Shown here: in pieces, positions 48,133 through 56,168 of the stretch
Layout of the letters: the number at the start of each line of letters is the position of its first letter
Numbering within the stretch: the first letter of the stretch is position 1
Source: Pseudomonas linyingensis
Lineage (GTDB): Bacteria > Pseudomonadota > Gammaproteobacteria > Pseudomonadales > Pseudomonadaceae
Reading direction: 5' to 3'
DNA: 64,000 nucleotides
NCBI RefSeq assembly: GCF_900109175.1
Contig: NZ_FNZE01000002.1
Coordinates: 1 to 64,000, forward strand
Program-made: the position numbers and the translations under genes
Notes under the pieces: model-generated
What the model saw: the letters and a program-made list of their open reading frames with translations, nothing else
What the model was told of the DNA's origin: nothing
The model's database searches: none

Positions 48133-48660
48133 TTACTTCTGGTAAGCCGCAACCGCCTTGAGAATCAGTTGACGGGCTTCTTCGGCGCCGCCCCAGCCTT
48201 CGACCTTCACCCACTTGCCCTTCTCGAGATCCTTGTAGTTCTCGAAGAAGTGCTTGATCTGCTCGATCAGCAGAGCCGGCAGGTCGGTGTATTCCTGCAC
48301 GTCCTTGTACAGGACGGTCAGCTTGTCGTGCGGTACGGCGACCAGCTTGGCGTCGCCGCCGGCCTCGTCGCTCATGTTCAGCACACCGACCGGACGGGCG
48401 CGGATCACCGAACCCGGGGCCACCGGGTAGGGGGTGACCACCAGCACGTCGAGGGGGTCGCCGTCGTCGGCCAGGGTGTGCGGGATGAAGCCGTAGTTGG
48501 CCGGGTAGAACATCGGGGTGGCCATGAAACGGTCGACGAACAGGCAGTCGGTATCGTGATCGATCTCGTACTTGATCGGCGCGTGGTTGGCCGGGATCTC
48601 GATGGCGACGTAGATATCGTTCGGCAGGTCTTTGCCAGCCGGGATCTTGCTGTAGCTCAT
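48133..48660 (-). CDS. ppa: Inorganic pyrophosphatase
   Basis: Ppa (175 aa) hydrolyses pyrophosphate to drive biosynthetic reactions. It is a family I enzyme: [20 protein letters not shown] carries the metal-binding aspartates, and [20 protein letters not shown] the usual N-terminus. I start at ATG 48660, not four codons earlier, because homologues begin [10 protein letters not shown] perfect -10 box and two palindromes lie upstream. Confidence 0.96.
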   Translation of the reverse strand: MSYSKIPAGKDLPNDIYVAIEIPANHAPIKYEIDHDTDCLFVDRFMATPMFYPANYGFIPHTLADDGDPLDVLVVTPYPVAPGSVIRARPVGVLNMSDEAGGDAKLVAVPHDKLTVLYKDVQEYTDLPALLIEQIKHFFENYKDLEKGKWVKVEGWGGAEEARQLILKAVAAYQK

Positions 48661-48681
48661 GGGTGACTCCAAAGGGTCAGG

Positions 48682-48726
48682 GCCAAAATTTGGCGCGGAT
48701 TATAGGCGCATTCGTGCCGATGCGCC
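48682..48726 (-). promoter_or_regulatory. ppa promoter with flanking palindromes
   Basis: A perfect TATAAT (48699-48704, minus strand) has no good -35. Palindrome GGCGCAT-N8-ATGCGCC (48705-48726) fills the spacer and -35 zone, and GCCAAA-A-TTTGGC (48682-48694) covers the predicted start point. Confidence 0.55.
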
Positions 48727-48742
48727 ACGTTGTCGCAGCCGC

Positions 48743-49555
48743 TCAGTGCGCGGCCGCCGGCAGTGCGGCGGTCAGCGGGGCGAGGCGGGGTAGCGGGTTC
48801 TGGCGGTAGAACGCCTGCAGCTGCGCGTACACCGCGGGAAAGGCGGCGTGCAGCAGGTCCGGGGCGCTGAAGAAGTATTCGCTGGCGACGGCGAAGAACT
48901 CGCCCGGGCTCTCGGCGGCGTAGGGATCGATGGCGGTCTCGGCGTCGGGGTCGCCGTCCAGCTCGGCGTTGAGGGCATCGAAGGCCACCTGCATGGCCTG
49001 GGTCCAGTCGCTCAGGCGCATGTCGGCATGCAGCGGCGGCAGGCCGTTGGCGTCGCCGTTGAGCATGTCCAGCTTGTGGGCCAGCTCGTGGATCACCAGG
49101 TTGTAGCCGTCCAGCGTGCCGCTGGCCTGCACCCCCGGCCAGGCGAGGATCACCGGGCCCTGCTGCCAGGCCTCGCCGCTGCGCTCGTCGTCCCAGACGT
49201 GCTCGATCCCGGCCTCGTCGCGGTGGCGCTGCGGGCTGACGAAGTCCTCGGGATACAGCAGCAGCTGGTGGAAGCCCTGGTACCAGTCGAGATCCGGTAG
49301 GTGCAGCAGCGGCAGGCAGGCCTGGGCGGCCAGGCGCAGGCGCGCGGGATCGTCCAGCTCGACGCCGGGCAGGGCGCTCAGGTGCTTGTCGTGGAGAAAC
49401 AGCAGGCACAGCTCGCCAAGGCGCTGGTGCTCGGCGTCGTCCAGGCCGGCGAGGATCGGCAGCCCGGCGCACACCGCGGCCCACAGCTGCGGATCGAGGG
49501 GATGGCGGGCGAGCAGACGACGGCGGCGCCAGTTGCGGAAGAACACGGCGGACAT
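48743..49555 (-). CDS. mtfA: MtfA-like zinc peptidase
   Basis: The 270-residue protein belongs to the M90 family. E. coli MtfA binds the repressor Mlc and modulates glucose uptake; it also has aminopeptidase activity. The zinc motif HELAHKLD begins at residue 156, and the third ligand is in ESPGEFFAVASEYFF downstream. The N-terminal part is Arg-rich (FFRNWRRRRLLARH). An Mlc homologue is not in this window, and Pseudomonas sugar control differs, so the partner may differ. Confidence 0.85.
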   Translation of the reverse strand: MSAVFFRNWRRRRLLARHPLDPQLWAAVCAGLPILAGLDDAEHQRLGELCLLFLHDKHLSALPGVELDDPARLRLAAQACLPLLHLPDLDWYQGFHQLLLYPEDFVSPQRHRDEAGIEHVWDDERSGEAWQQGPVILAWPGVQASGTLDGYNLVIHELAHKLDMLNGDANGLPPLHADMRLSDWTQAMQVAFDALNAELDGDPDAETAIDPYAAESPGEFFAVASEYFFSAPDLLHAAFPAVYAQLQAFYRQNPLPRLAPLTAALPAAAH

Positions 49556-49646
49556 TCCCAGTGAGCGGCGGAGACGATGGCCGATTGTACGCCAACGCCG
49601 CCCCGGCGCGGTCGACCGGGGCGCTCAGGGGATGGCTCGCAGGATT

Positions 49647-49678
49647 GCGCCCCTCGTCCGTTGCCGGGCGAGGGGCGC
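49647..49678. repeat. Hairpin GCGCCCCTCG...CGAGGGGCGC
   Basis: A 14-pair stem with one T-G wobble has a TTGC loop (49647-49678). It resembles the hairpin at 34436-34460 and lies between ydbL and mtfA. It could end the mtfA message, although no T tract follows. Confidence 0.55.
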
Positions 49679-49701
49679 GCAGGATGCCGGTGGCAGGGCG
49701 A

Positions 49702-50046
49702 TTACTTGCGCCGCCACTGGCCGTCGATGCGGATGAACTGGCCGGGCGCGGTCTTCTCCACTGCCTTCTTGCCGGCCAGGGCCTCGACGTCGCGCAGCTG
49801 GATGCCGTTCTGGGTGGCCAGCCGCTGGTATTCGGCGCGACGGGCCTGGTTGATCAGGCGGGCGATCTCGGTGGCCTGGCCGTCGGGCTGAACCACGCCG
49901 AGATAGCCGTCGGTCTGCTCGCCGAGCTGGCCGGCCAGCTTGGCGGCGGGCAGTGCGGTCATCGCGCCGGACAGGTCGAGAGCCAGCGCCGGCAGGCTCA
50001 GACACAGGCCAAGCAGCAGTGCGGTGATGCGGGGCGGGAAGGTCAT
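49702..50046 (-). CDS. ydbL: YdbL family periplasmic protein (DUF1318)
   Basis: YdbL (114 aa) has a signal peptide (MTFPPRITALLLGLCLSLPALA) and the DUF1318 domain (GYLGVVQPDGQATEIARLINQARRAEY). In E. coli it is encoded with YdbH and YnbE and acts as a periplasmic helper that keeps YnbE from unwanted assembly in the lipid-transport bridge. It is last in the same minus-strand unit here, 10 bases after ynbE. Confidence 0.87.
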   Translation of the reverse strand: MTFPPRITALLLGLCLSLPALALDLSGAMTALPAAKLAGQLGEQTDGYLGVVQPDGQATEIARLINQARRAEYQRLATQNGIQLRDVEALAGKKAVEKTAPGQFIRIDGQWRRK

Positions 50047-50056
50047 GTCGGGCTCC

Positions 50057-50248
50057 TCAGAACAGGCCGCTGGATTCGTCGAGAATGTTGTCCAGCTCCT
50101 TGTCGACCTTGATGTAGATCTCGTGCTCGATCTTCACGTTCAGGTTGATGTTGATCGGCTCCTTGGGCGCGGCCAGCTGCACCGTGGGGGTACAGGCGCC
50201 GAGCAGCAGGCCGAGCAGCAGGGCGGAGCCGATATTGCGCAGGCACAT
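50057..50248 (-). CDS. ynbE: YnbE family outer-membrane lipoprotein
   Basis: YnbE (63 aa) is a small lipoprotein; the lipobox LLGAC (Cys near residue 19) follows MCLRNIGSALLLGLLL. The rest, PININLNVKIEHEIYIKVDKELD, forms alternating beta strands that in E. coli stack onto the C-terminus of YdbH to complete a bridge across the periplasm. The gene is 17 bases downstream of ydbH and 10 upstream of ydbL. Confidence 0.87.
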   Translation of the reverse strand: MCLRNIGSALLLGLLLGACTPTVQLAAPKEPININLNVKIEHEIYIKVDKELDNILDESSGLF

Positions 50249-50265
50249 GCTTGCGGTCTCCCGTG

Positions 50266-52503
50266 TCAGTGGCGCGGTTGCAGGCGTTGCTGCACGCGGC
50301 GCTGGATGGCTTCGTTGACCCGTCCGGACAGCTGCAGGCTGGTCAGCAGGGCCGGGACGTTCTCTTCCAGGGTGATGGTGAAGTTCACCGGCCGGCCGCC
50401 TTCCAGCGCCGGGTTGCGGCCCTGCAGGCGCAGGACCAGCAGCAGCTTGCCCTGTGGATCATAGCTGACCTGGCTGTGCAGCTGATCGTACTGAAAATCC
50501 TCGAGAGCGGTGACGGCCAGGCGCAGGGCCGGGTTGCTCTGCCCGAAGGCGCGGATGCGCTCGGAACGAAACTGCAAGACCCCGCCCGGCGGGCGGGCCT
50601 GCAACTGGCCGTTGTCGATGCTCAGGCCGTTGCGGTCGATGCGCAGCGGCAGCTGGCCGTCGAGCGTGCCGCTGCCGGACAGCCCTTCTGCGGGGTAGAC
50701 CGCGAGCAGTTTGGCCAGTTCCAGGCCGCGTACCTGTACGGGCAGTTGCAGCGGTCGGCGCGCCAGCTCGAGGCGGATCGGCGCGACGTGCAACTGGCCG
50801 CCGAGCAGGCCACTGTCGGCCTGCCACAGCTGCAGGCGGCCGGCGAGCGGCTGCGCCAGTGCGGCCTGGTAGTCGGCGCGCAACTGCAGCGGGCCGAGCG
50901 GCACGCCGGGGTTGAGGCTGGCCAGGCGCAGCTCGGGCAGCTGCAGCTCCAGACGCTGGCCGCGCAGCCGCGCCGTCAGGCGGGCGTCCAGGCCGCTCAG
51001 CTCGCTGCGGTCGTAGATGCCGCCGACCTGTTGCAGCTGCAGCTGCAGATCGGCGCTGGGCGTGCCGCTGCCGGCGGCCAGCTGCAGTGTGCCGTTGCCC
51101 TGCAGTCGCCCGCCGGTCAGCTCCAGCAGCGCCGGCCAGTCGCGCAGGGTTTTCGCCAGCGGGTTGCCGGTGGCCAGGGCGATCTCGCTCAGCGTGCCCT
51201 GGAGATTCACGGCGCCGCTGGCCGGGCGCCGCAGCTGCAGGTCGAGCGCGAGACCGGCGTCGTTGCCCAGGCTGCCGTCGAGGCGGGTGGTCTGCGCAGT
51301 GGCGTCGAGGCGCCCCTGCCAGCGCCAGCCCTGGGGCGACAGCTGTGGCTGCTGCAGGCGGGCGGTGTACAGGGTGAACGGGCCAGCCAGTTGCGGCGTG
51401 CCGGCCGCTGCATGCTTCAGCTGCAGGCCGGCGAGGCCGGCGCGCAGGTCGTCGAGGCGCAGGCCGGCGGCCAGGCTGTCCAGGCGCTGGACGGTGATCT
51501 GCGAGTCCTCGGCGAAGGTCAGCAGCATCTCCTGCGCTTGCCACCGGCCGCTGAGGCGCAGGTCGGCGCTCGGCTGGCGCAGGTCGAGATCGTCGGTACG
51601 CAGGCGCGGCAGGCGGGCCTGCAGGCGGGCGTGGTCGAGCTCGATCCGTGACGGCAGGCCATTCTGCGGCTGCCAGGAGATGGGCAGGCGCAGCGTCCAC
51701 TTGGCATCGAGCTGCAGCGCATCCGGTACTTGCCAGAGCGGCGCGGTGGCGGCGCCCAGCCACTGGGCCAGCCAGTCGTGCAGCCAGGGCACCGGCGGTC
51801 GCGCCGGCAGCTGCAACGCTCCCTGCAGGGTGCGGTGCTGTTCGGCAGCGCTGAGCCGGGCGTCGAGGGCGAGGTGCGGCTGGCCGTCGAGGTCCAGCGC
51901 CAGCTGCAGGCGGGCATCGTCCAGCGCGCCGCTCAGGTCGCCGGTGAGGATGACGTGGTGTTGGGCTTCCTGCAGCTCCAGGCGCAGGCTGGTTGGCAGC
52001 AGCGCGGCGCCGGGTTGCTGCAGCTGCAAATGGCCTTCCAGCCGGCAGCGGCCATCGGGGCAGGGCAGGCTGGCGGCGATGCGCTCGATGCTCAGCTGGC
52101 GCGGCAGCCAGGCGAGCAGGCTGGCCAGCTCGTCGCTACTGGGCAGGCGGCTGGGCTGGCCGGTCGGGGTGGCCGGCGCCTGCCAGTCGAGTTGCAGCTG
52201 CTGCACGGCAAGGCGTTGCAGGTAGGGCTCGGCGCGACTCAGCCGCCAATCGAGCTGCAGGGCGTCGGCGCCGAGCTGCAGGCGACGGCCGTCGGCGGCC
52301 AGTTGCTCCAGCTCCAGGCGCTGCAACTGCAGGCCGTGGCGCGACAGTACGAGGCCCTGCCAGTCGAGGCGGACGATGCCCTGCTCCTGCTGCAGCCTTT
52401 GCCACTGTTGCCAGCCGTAGCCGGCCGCCGCCAGCAGGGCGAGCAGCAGGCCGAGCGCCGTCCATGACAGGATGCGGCGCCAGCGCTGCGGGCGTGCCGC
52501 CAT
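50266..52503 (-). CDS. ydbH: YdbH, AsmA-like lipid-transport bridge protein
   Basis: YdbH (745 aa) has one N-terminal membrane anchor (LSWTALGLLLALLAAAGYGW) and a long beta-rich periplasmic part with leucine/glutamine-rich repeats ending LNEAIQRR-type sequence. With TamB and YhdP it carries phospholipids to the outer membrane in E. coli. I start at ATG 52503, where GAGGA lies upstream, and reject the TTG 36 bases earlier. The full set YdbH, YnbE, YdbL is kept in order, so the system is probably functional. Confidence 0.88.
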   Translation of the reverse strand: MAARPQRWRRILSWTALGLLLALLAAAGYGWQQWQRLQQEQGIVRLDWQGLVLSRHGLQLQRLELEQLAADGRRLQLGADALQLDWRLSRAEPYLQRLAVQQLQLDWQAPATPTGQPSRLPSSDELASLLAWLPRQLSIERIAASLPCPDGRCRLEGHLQLQQPGAALLPTSLRLELQEAQHHVILTGDLSGALDDARLQLALDLDGQPHLALDARLSAAEQHRTLQGALQLPARPPVPWLHDWLAQWLGAATAPLWQVPDALQLDAKWTLRLPISWQPQNGLPSRIELDHARLQARLPRLRTDDLDLRQPSADLRLSGRWQAQEMLLTFAEDSQITVQRLDSLAAGLRLDDLRAGLAGLQLKHAAAGTPQLAGPFTLYTARLQQPQLSPQGWRWQGRLDATAQTTRLDGSLGNDAGLALDLQLRRPASGAVNLQGTLSEIALATGNPLAKTLRDWPALLELTGGRLQGNGTLQLAAGSGTPSADLQLQLQQVGGIYDRSELSGLDARLTARLRGQRLELQLPELRLASLNPGVPLGPLQLRADYQAALAQPLAGRLQLWQADSGLLGGQLHVAPIRLELARRPLQLPVQVRGLELAKLLAVYPAEGLSGSGTLDGQLPLRIDRNGLSIDNGQLQARPPGGVLQFRSERIRAFGQSNPALRLAVTALEDFQYDQLHSQVSYDPQGKLLLVLRLQGRNPALEGGRPVNFTITLEENVPALLTSLQLSGRVNEAIQRRVQQRLQPRH

Positions 52504-52672
52504 CGGGATGTCCTCGTGTCCGTTGCGGGTTTGTGCCAAGGGTGGCTCGCCTGTCCTCCGGGGGCAAGCGGCCGGCGCCCGGAATTGTTGCCCTCTGCCT
52601 GTTGTCCATGGGGGCCTGTGCTAACCTGCGCGACAGTTTTCCGGGCCGCGCCGCCCGTATTCGAGGTCATCC

Positions 52673-54025
52673 ATGCATATCCACATTCTCGGCATCTGCG
52701 GCACCTTCATGGGCTCGCTGGCGGTGCTGGCCAAGGAACTCGGCCACCGCGTCACCGGCTCCGACGCCAACGTCTATCCGCCGATGAGCACCCAGCTCGA
52801 GGCCCAGGGCATCGAGCTGACCCAGGGCTACGACCCGGCGCAGCTGGAGCCGGCGCCGGACCTGGTGGTGATCGGCAACGCCCTGTCGCGCGGCAACCCG
52901 GCGGTGGAGCACGTACTCAACGCCGGCCTGCCCTACGTCAGCGGCCCGCAGTGGCTGGCCGACCACGTGCTGCAGGGCCGCTGGGTGCTGGCGGTGGCCG
53001 GCACCCACGGCAAGACCACCACCAGCAGCATGCTGGCCTGGGTATTGGAAGACGCCGGCATGAGCCCGGGCTTTTTGATCGGCGGCGTGCCGCAGAATTT
53101 CGCGGTGTCCGCGCGCCTGGGCGGCACACCGTTCTTCGTGGTCGAGGCCGACGAGTACGACAGCGCCTTCTTCGACAAGCGCAGCAAGTTCGTTCACTAC
53201 CGTCCGCGCACCGCCATCCTCAACAACCTGGAATTCGACCACGCGGACATCTTCCCGGATCTGGCGGCCATCGAGCGGCAGTTCCACCACCTGGTGCGGA
53301 CCATCCCCAGCCAGGGCCTGATCATCCGCCCGGCCGGCGAGGAAGCGCTGGCGCGGGTGCTGGAGATGGGCTGCTGGACCCCGGTGCAGACCACCGGCGA
53401 CGGCGGCCAGTGGCAGGCCCGGCTGCTCAGCGAAGACGGCTCGCGCTTCGCCGTGCTGTTCGACGGCGCGGAGCAGGGCACCGTCGAGTGGGAGCTGACC
53501 GGCCAGCACAACGTCGCCAACGCGCTGGCCACCCTGGCGGCGGCGCGGCATGTCGGCGTGCTGCCGGCGCAGGGCTGCGCCGCGCTGAGCAGCTTCAAGA
53601 GCGTCAAGCGGCGCATGGAGAAGGTCGCCGAGGTCAACGGCGTGACCGTCTACGACGACTTCGCCCACCACCCGACGGCCATCGCCACCACCCTCGACGG
53701 CCTGCGCAAGCGCGTCGGCAGCGCGCCGATCATCGCGGTGATCGAGCCGCGTTCCAACTCGATGAAGCTCGGCGCCCACCGCGACGGCCTGGCCGCTGCG
53801 GTGAACCTGGCCGACCAGGCGATCTGGTACGCGCCGCCGAATCTCGGCTGGGACCTGGCCGCCAGCGTGGCCGGAGCGACGGTGCCAAGCGCGGTGTGCG
53901 ACTCGCTGGAGGCGATCATCGCCGCGGTCAAGGCCAGCGCGACCCCCGGCACCCAGGTGGTGATCATGAGCAACGGTGGCTTCGGCGGCCTGCACGGCAA
54001 GCTGGCCAAGGCGCTGGCCGAGTAA
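52673..54025 (+). CDS. mpl: UDP-MurNAc-tripeptide ligase Mpl
   Basis: Mpl (450 aa) recycles cell-wall peptide by attaching L-Ala-D-Glu-meso-DAP to UDP-MurNAc. It has the Mur ligase layout: MHIHILGICGTFMGSLAVLA at the N-terminus, the ATP loop AGTHGKTTTSSML, and VVEADEYDSAFFDKRSKFVH in the centre. The C-terminal domain contains YDDFAHHPTAI. The beginning IHILGICGTFMGS distinguishes Mpl from MurC. It is divergent from ydbH. Confidence 0.95.
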   Translation: MHIHILGICGTFMGSLAVLAKELGHRVTGSDANVYPPMSTQLEAQGIELTQGYDPAQLEPAPDLVVIGNALSRGNPAVEHVLNAGLPYVSGPQWLADHVLQGRWVLAVAGTHGKTTTSSMLAWVLEDAGMSPGFLIGGVPQNFAVSARLGGTPFFVVEADEYDSAFFDKRSKFVHYRPRTAILNNLEFDHADIFPDLAAIERQFHHLVRTIPSQGLIIRPAGEEALARVLEMGCWTPVQTTGDGGQWQARLLSEDGSRFAVLFDGAEQGTVEWELTGQHNVANALATLAAARHVGVLPAQGCAALSSFKSVKRRMEKVAEVNGVTVYDDFAHHPTAIATTLDGLRKRVGSAPIIAVIEPRSNSMKLGAHRDGLAAAVNLADQAIWYAPPNLGWDLAASVAGATVPSAVCDSLEAIIAAVKASATPGTQVVIMSNGGFGGLHGKLAKALAE

Positions 54026-54037
54026 GGAGAAATGGCG

Positions 54038-54667
54038 ATGAGCGGACCGGAACGTATCACCCTGGCCATGACCGGCGCGTCCGGCTCGCAGTACGGCCTG
54101 CGCCTGCTCGACTGCCTGGTGCAGGAGGAGCGCGAGGTGCACTTCCTGATCTCCAAGGCGGCGCAGCTGGTGATGGCCACCGAGACCGACGTCGCCCTGC
54201 CGGCCAAGCCGCGGGCGATGCAGGCGTTCCTCACCGAGTACACCGGCGCCGCGCCGGGCCAGGTGCGGGTGTTCGGCCAGGACGACTGGATGGCGCCGCC
54301 GGCCTCCGGCTCCAGCGCCCCGGCGGCGATGGTGGTGGTGCCGTGCTCGACCGGCTCGCTGTCGGCGATCGCCAGCGGGGCCTGCAACAACCTGATCGAG
54401 CGCGCCGCCGACGTCGCCCTCAAGGAGCGCCGCCAGCTGATCCTGGTGCCGCGCGAGGCGCCGTTCTCCAGCATCCACCTGGAGAACATGCTCAAGCTGT
54501 CCAACCTCGGCGCGGTGATCCTGCCTGCCTCGCCGGGCTTCTACCACCAGCCGCAGACCATCGACGACCTGGTCGACTTCGTGGTGGCGCGCATCCTCAA
54601 CCTGCTGAACATCCCCCAGGACATGCTGCCGCGCTGGGGCGAGCACCATCGGGTCAGCGAGGACTGA
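54038..54667 (+). CDS. ubiX: Flavin prenyltransferase UbiX
   Basis: UbiX (209 aa) makes prenylated FMN, the cofactor of the decarboxylase UbiD in ubiquinone synthesis. The FMN-binding N-terminus reads [21 protein letters not shown], with [24 protein letters not shown] and the conserved [13 protein letters not shown]. Two ATGs are possible. I choose 54038 because AAGGAG (54024-54029) is eight bases upstream and the P. aeruginosa protein, as I recall, starts MSGPERI; ATG 54032 would leave a two-base gap. Confidence 0.95.
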   Translation: MSGPERITLAMTGASGSQYGLRLLDCLVQEEREVHFLISKAAQLVMATETDVALPAKPRAMQAFLTEYTGAAPGQVRVFGQDDWMAPPASGSSAPAAMVVVPCSTGSLSAIASGACNNLIERAADVALKERRQLILVPREAPFSSIHLENMLKLSNLGAVILPASPGFYHQPQTIDDLVDFVVARILNLLNIPQDMLPRWGEHHRVSED

Positions 54668-54668
54668 G

Positions 54669-54956
54669 ATGCGCCGCCTCGCCGCCCTGCTGCTGGCGCT
54701 GCTGCTGCTCGGTGGCTGCGCCAGCGTACGCACTCTCGACGCCGCCAAGCCCGGCGCGCCGCTGATCTATTCCGGCACCCGCCTGGACTGGTACGCACTC
54801 AACGGCGGCTGTTGCCCGCTGGATCGCTTCGGCGCCGAAGCGCCCAAATATCCCGGCTTCGACCTGCCGGCCAGTGCGCTGCTGGATACCCTGCTGCTGC
54901 CGCTGTCGATTGCCGCGGAGCTGGGGCTGGGGTTGCAGGTGGTTGGCGGGAATTGA
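54669..54956 (+). CDS. YceK/YidQ family lipoprotein
   Basis: The 95-residue protein begins MRRLAALLLALLLLGGCASV, a lipoprotein signal with the lipidated Cys at about 17. The mature part contains YSGTRLDWYALNGGCCPLD and FDLPASALLDTLLLPLSI, as in the DUF1375 (YceK/YidQ) family of small outer-membrane lipoproteins. Function unknown; E. coli homologues are called envelope proteins without a clear role. The gene starts one base after the ubiX stop. Confidence 0.82.
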   Translation: MRRLAALLLALLLLGGCASVRTLDAAKPGAPLIYSGTRLDWYALNGGCCPLDRFGAEAPKYPGFDLPASALLDTLLLPLSIAAELGLGLQVVGGN

Positions 54957-55019
54957 GTGACGGCGGCCAAGGGCGTGGGGGCTTGGGTGATCGGCGTGGC
55001 GTTCTGTGCGCCTTAACAT

Positions 55020-55136
55020 GCGCGCAACAATTGCCGCCTAGGATGAAGCCAAGTTCACGGATGACCGACCATTGCACGGAGTGCAGCCGACAGGATGTTG
55101 GCATGGTCTAAAAAACCCGCTTCGGCGGGTTTTTTG
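55020..55136 (+). ncRNA. Possible Rsm/Csr-type small RNA
   Basis: Between the YceK-like gene and the terminator there are four GGA motifs (55041, 55059, 55078, 55093) at 15-19 base intervals. Two lie exactly in 3-base hairpin loops: TGCAC-GGA-GTGCA (55073-55085) and CCGACA-GGA-TGTTGG (55087-55101, one G-T wobble). The RNA would end at the TTCG-loop terminator at 55110-55135. This is the layout of RsmX/Y/Z RNAs that bind RsmA/CsrA. No clear promoter or GacA box was seen, so the 5' end is a guess. It could instead be the 3' tail of the ubiX-lipoprotein message. Confidence 0.3.
55110..55135. terminator. Bidirectional terminator with TTCG loop
   Basis: A perfect 11-bp stem AAAAAACCCGC / GCGGGTTTTTT (55110-55120 with 55125-55135) has a TTCG tetraloop. 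Its A6/T6 arms work on both strands, for the + transcript from the lipoprotein gene and the - transcript of the hydrolase gene. Confidence 0.93.
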
Positions 55137-55185
55137 TTGTCTGCAGAATGCCTCTGCAAAGCAGGCGGCCGTGTAGCTGGGCGGG

Positions 55186-56052
55186 TCACTCCGCCAAGCC
55201 CACCACCGCAGCGCAACTCTCGCTCAACCCGAACTTCCCCTTGCCATCGCGGCTCACCCGGCCCATCGCCACCCTGGGGTCGTGGGTGAACACCAGCCGG
55301 CCATTGCGCGCCAGCAGATCCTCCAGCAGCGCGGTCTTCTCCTCGATCAGGCCTTCCGGGAAGCGGTCGTAGCCCATGGTGATCGGCAGGTGCACCCAGG
55401 GCGCGCCGGGGATCAGGTCGCCGGCGAACACCACCGGGCCGCCGGGCATCTGCACCTCGGGGAGCAGCTGGCCGGGGGTGTGGCCGTCGCTGACGTGGAA
55501 ACGCCAGTCGGCGCCGAGGGTCGGCGAACTCTGGCCGTCGTCGAGCAGCTCCAGACGGCCGCTGGCTTCGAGCAGTTCGAGCAGCTCGGGGATGTACGAG
55601 GCGCGGTCGCGGGCGTGCGGCTGGCAGGCGCGTTGCCACTGGCGGCGGCCGGTGACGAAGCGGGCGTGGGGGAACAGCAGGCGCGGCGGCTGACCCTCGG
55701 CCCAGGGCGCAAGCAGGCCGCCGGCGTGGTCGAAGTGCAGGTGGGTGAGCACCACCACGTCAATGTCGGCGTCGCACAGGCCCTGGGCGGCGAGGTTGTC
55801 GAGCAGCACGTGGCGGCTTTCCTGCACGCCGAAGCGCTCCTTCAGCTCGGGACTGAAGAAGGCGCCGATGCCGGCCTCGACCAAGATGTTGCGCTCGTCC
55901 TCGCGCACCAGCAGGGCGCGGCAGCCCAGATCGATGCGGTGCAGGGCGTCGGCCGGCATCCAGCGCTCCCACAGGGCGCGCGGCGCGTTGCCGAACATGG
56001 CGCCGCCGTCGAGTTTCTGGCTGTTGCCGAGCAGGGTGGTCAGGGTGCGCAT
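55186..56052 (-). CDS. Metallo-beta-lactamase fold hydrolase
   Basis: The 288-residue enzyme has the zinc-binding motif [10 protein letters not shown] (T103-H109), a second-metal His in [10 protein letters not shown], and [11 protein letters not shown] with the bridging Asp. It starts [21 protein letters not shown], typical of the quorum-quenching-lactonase-like branch. Substrates could be a lactone, thioester or other ester; none can be assigned. I start at 56052; the longer frame adds low-complexity residues. Confidence 0.83.
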   Translation of the reverse strand: MRTLTTLLGNSQKLDGGAMFGNAPRALWERWMPADALHRIDLGCRALLVREDERNILVEAGIGAFFSPELKERFGVQESRHVLLDNLAAQGLCDADIDVVVLTHLHFDHAGGLLAPWAEGQPPRLLFPHARFVTGRRQWQRACQPHARDRASYIPELLELLEASGRLELLDDGQSSPTLGADWRFHVSDGHTPGQLLPEVQMPGGPVVFAGDLIPGAPWVHLPITMGYDRFPEGLIEEKTALLEDLLARNGRLVFTHDPRVAMGRVSRDGKGKFGLSESCAAVVGLAE

Positions 56053-56117
56053 GGGCGGGACTCTCTTGTTGTTGTCGGTGCCGGGTGTGGGCAGGCGCTC
56101 AGTCTGCCACACGGAAT

Positions 56118-56149
56118 AAAAAGACGCGGCGGCGGGGGAGCACGCCGCG
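56118..56149 (-). terminator. Intrinsic terminator after the acyl-CoA dehydrogenase gene
   Basis: On the minus strand a 7-bp stem CGCGGCG / CGCCGCG (56125-56131 with 56143-56149) with an 11-base loop is followed by TCTTTTT, 20 bases after the stop codon. Confidence 0.7.
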
Positions 56150-56168
56150 CAAAACGCTCAAAGCGGTT

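Noticed and set aside
50251-51651. Plus-strand open frame opposite ydbH
   Set aside because: Gln/Ala/Arg-rich antisense frame without motif; ydbH is supported by its operon partners.
52504-52539. TTG start for ydbH giving 12 extra residues
   Set aside because: The ATG at 52503 has GAGGA at normal distance and gives the expected short cytosolic tail before the membrane helix.
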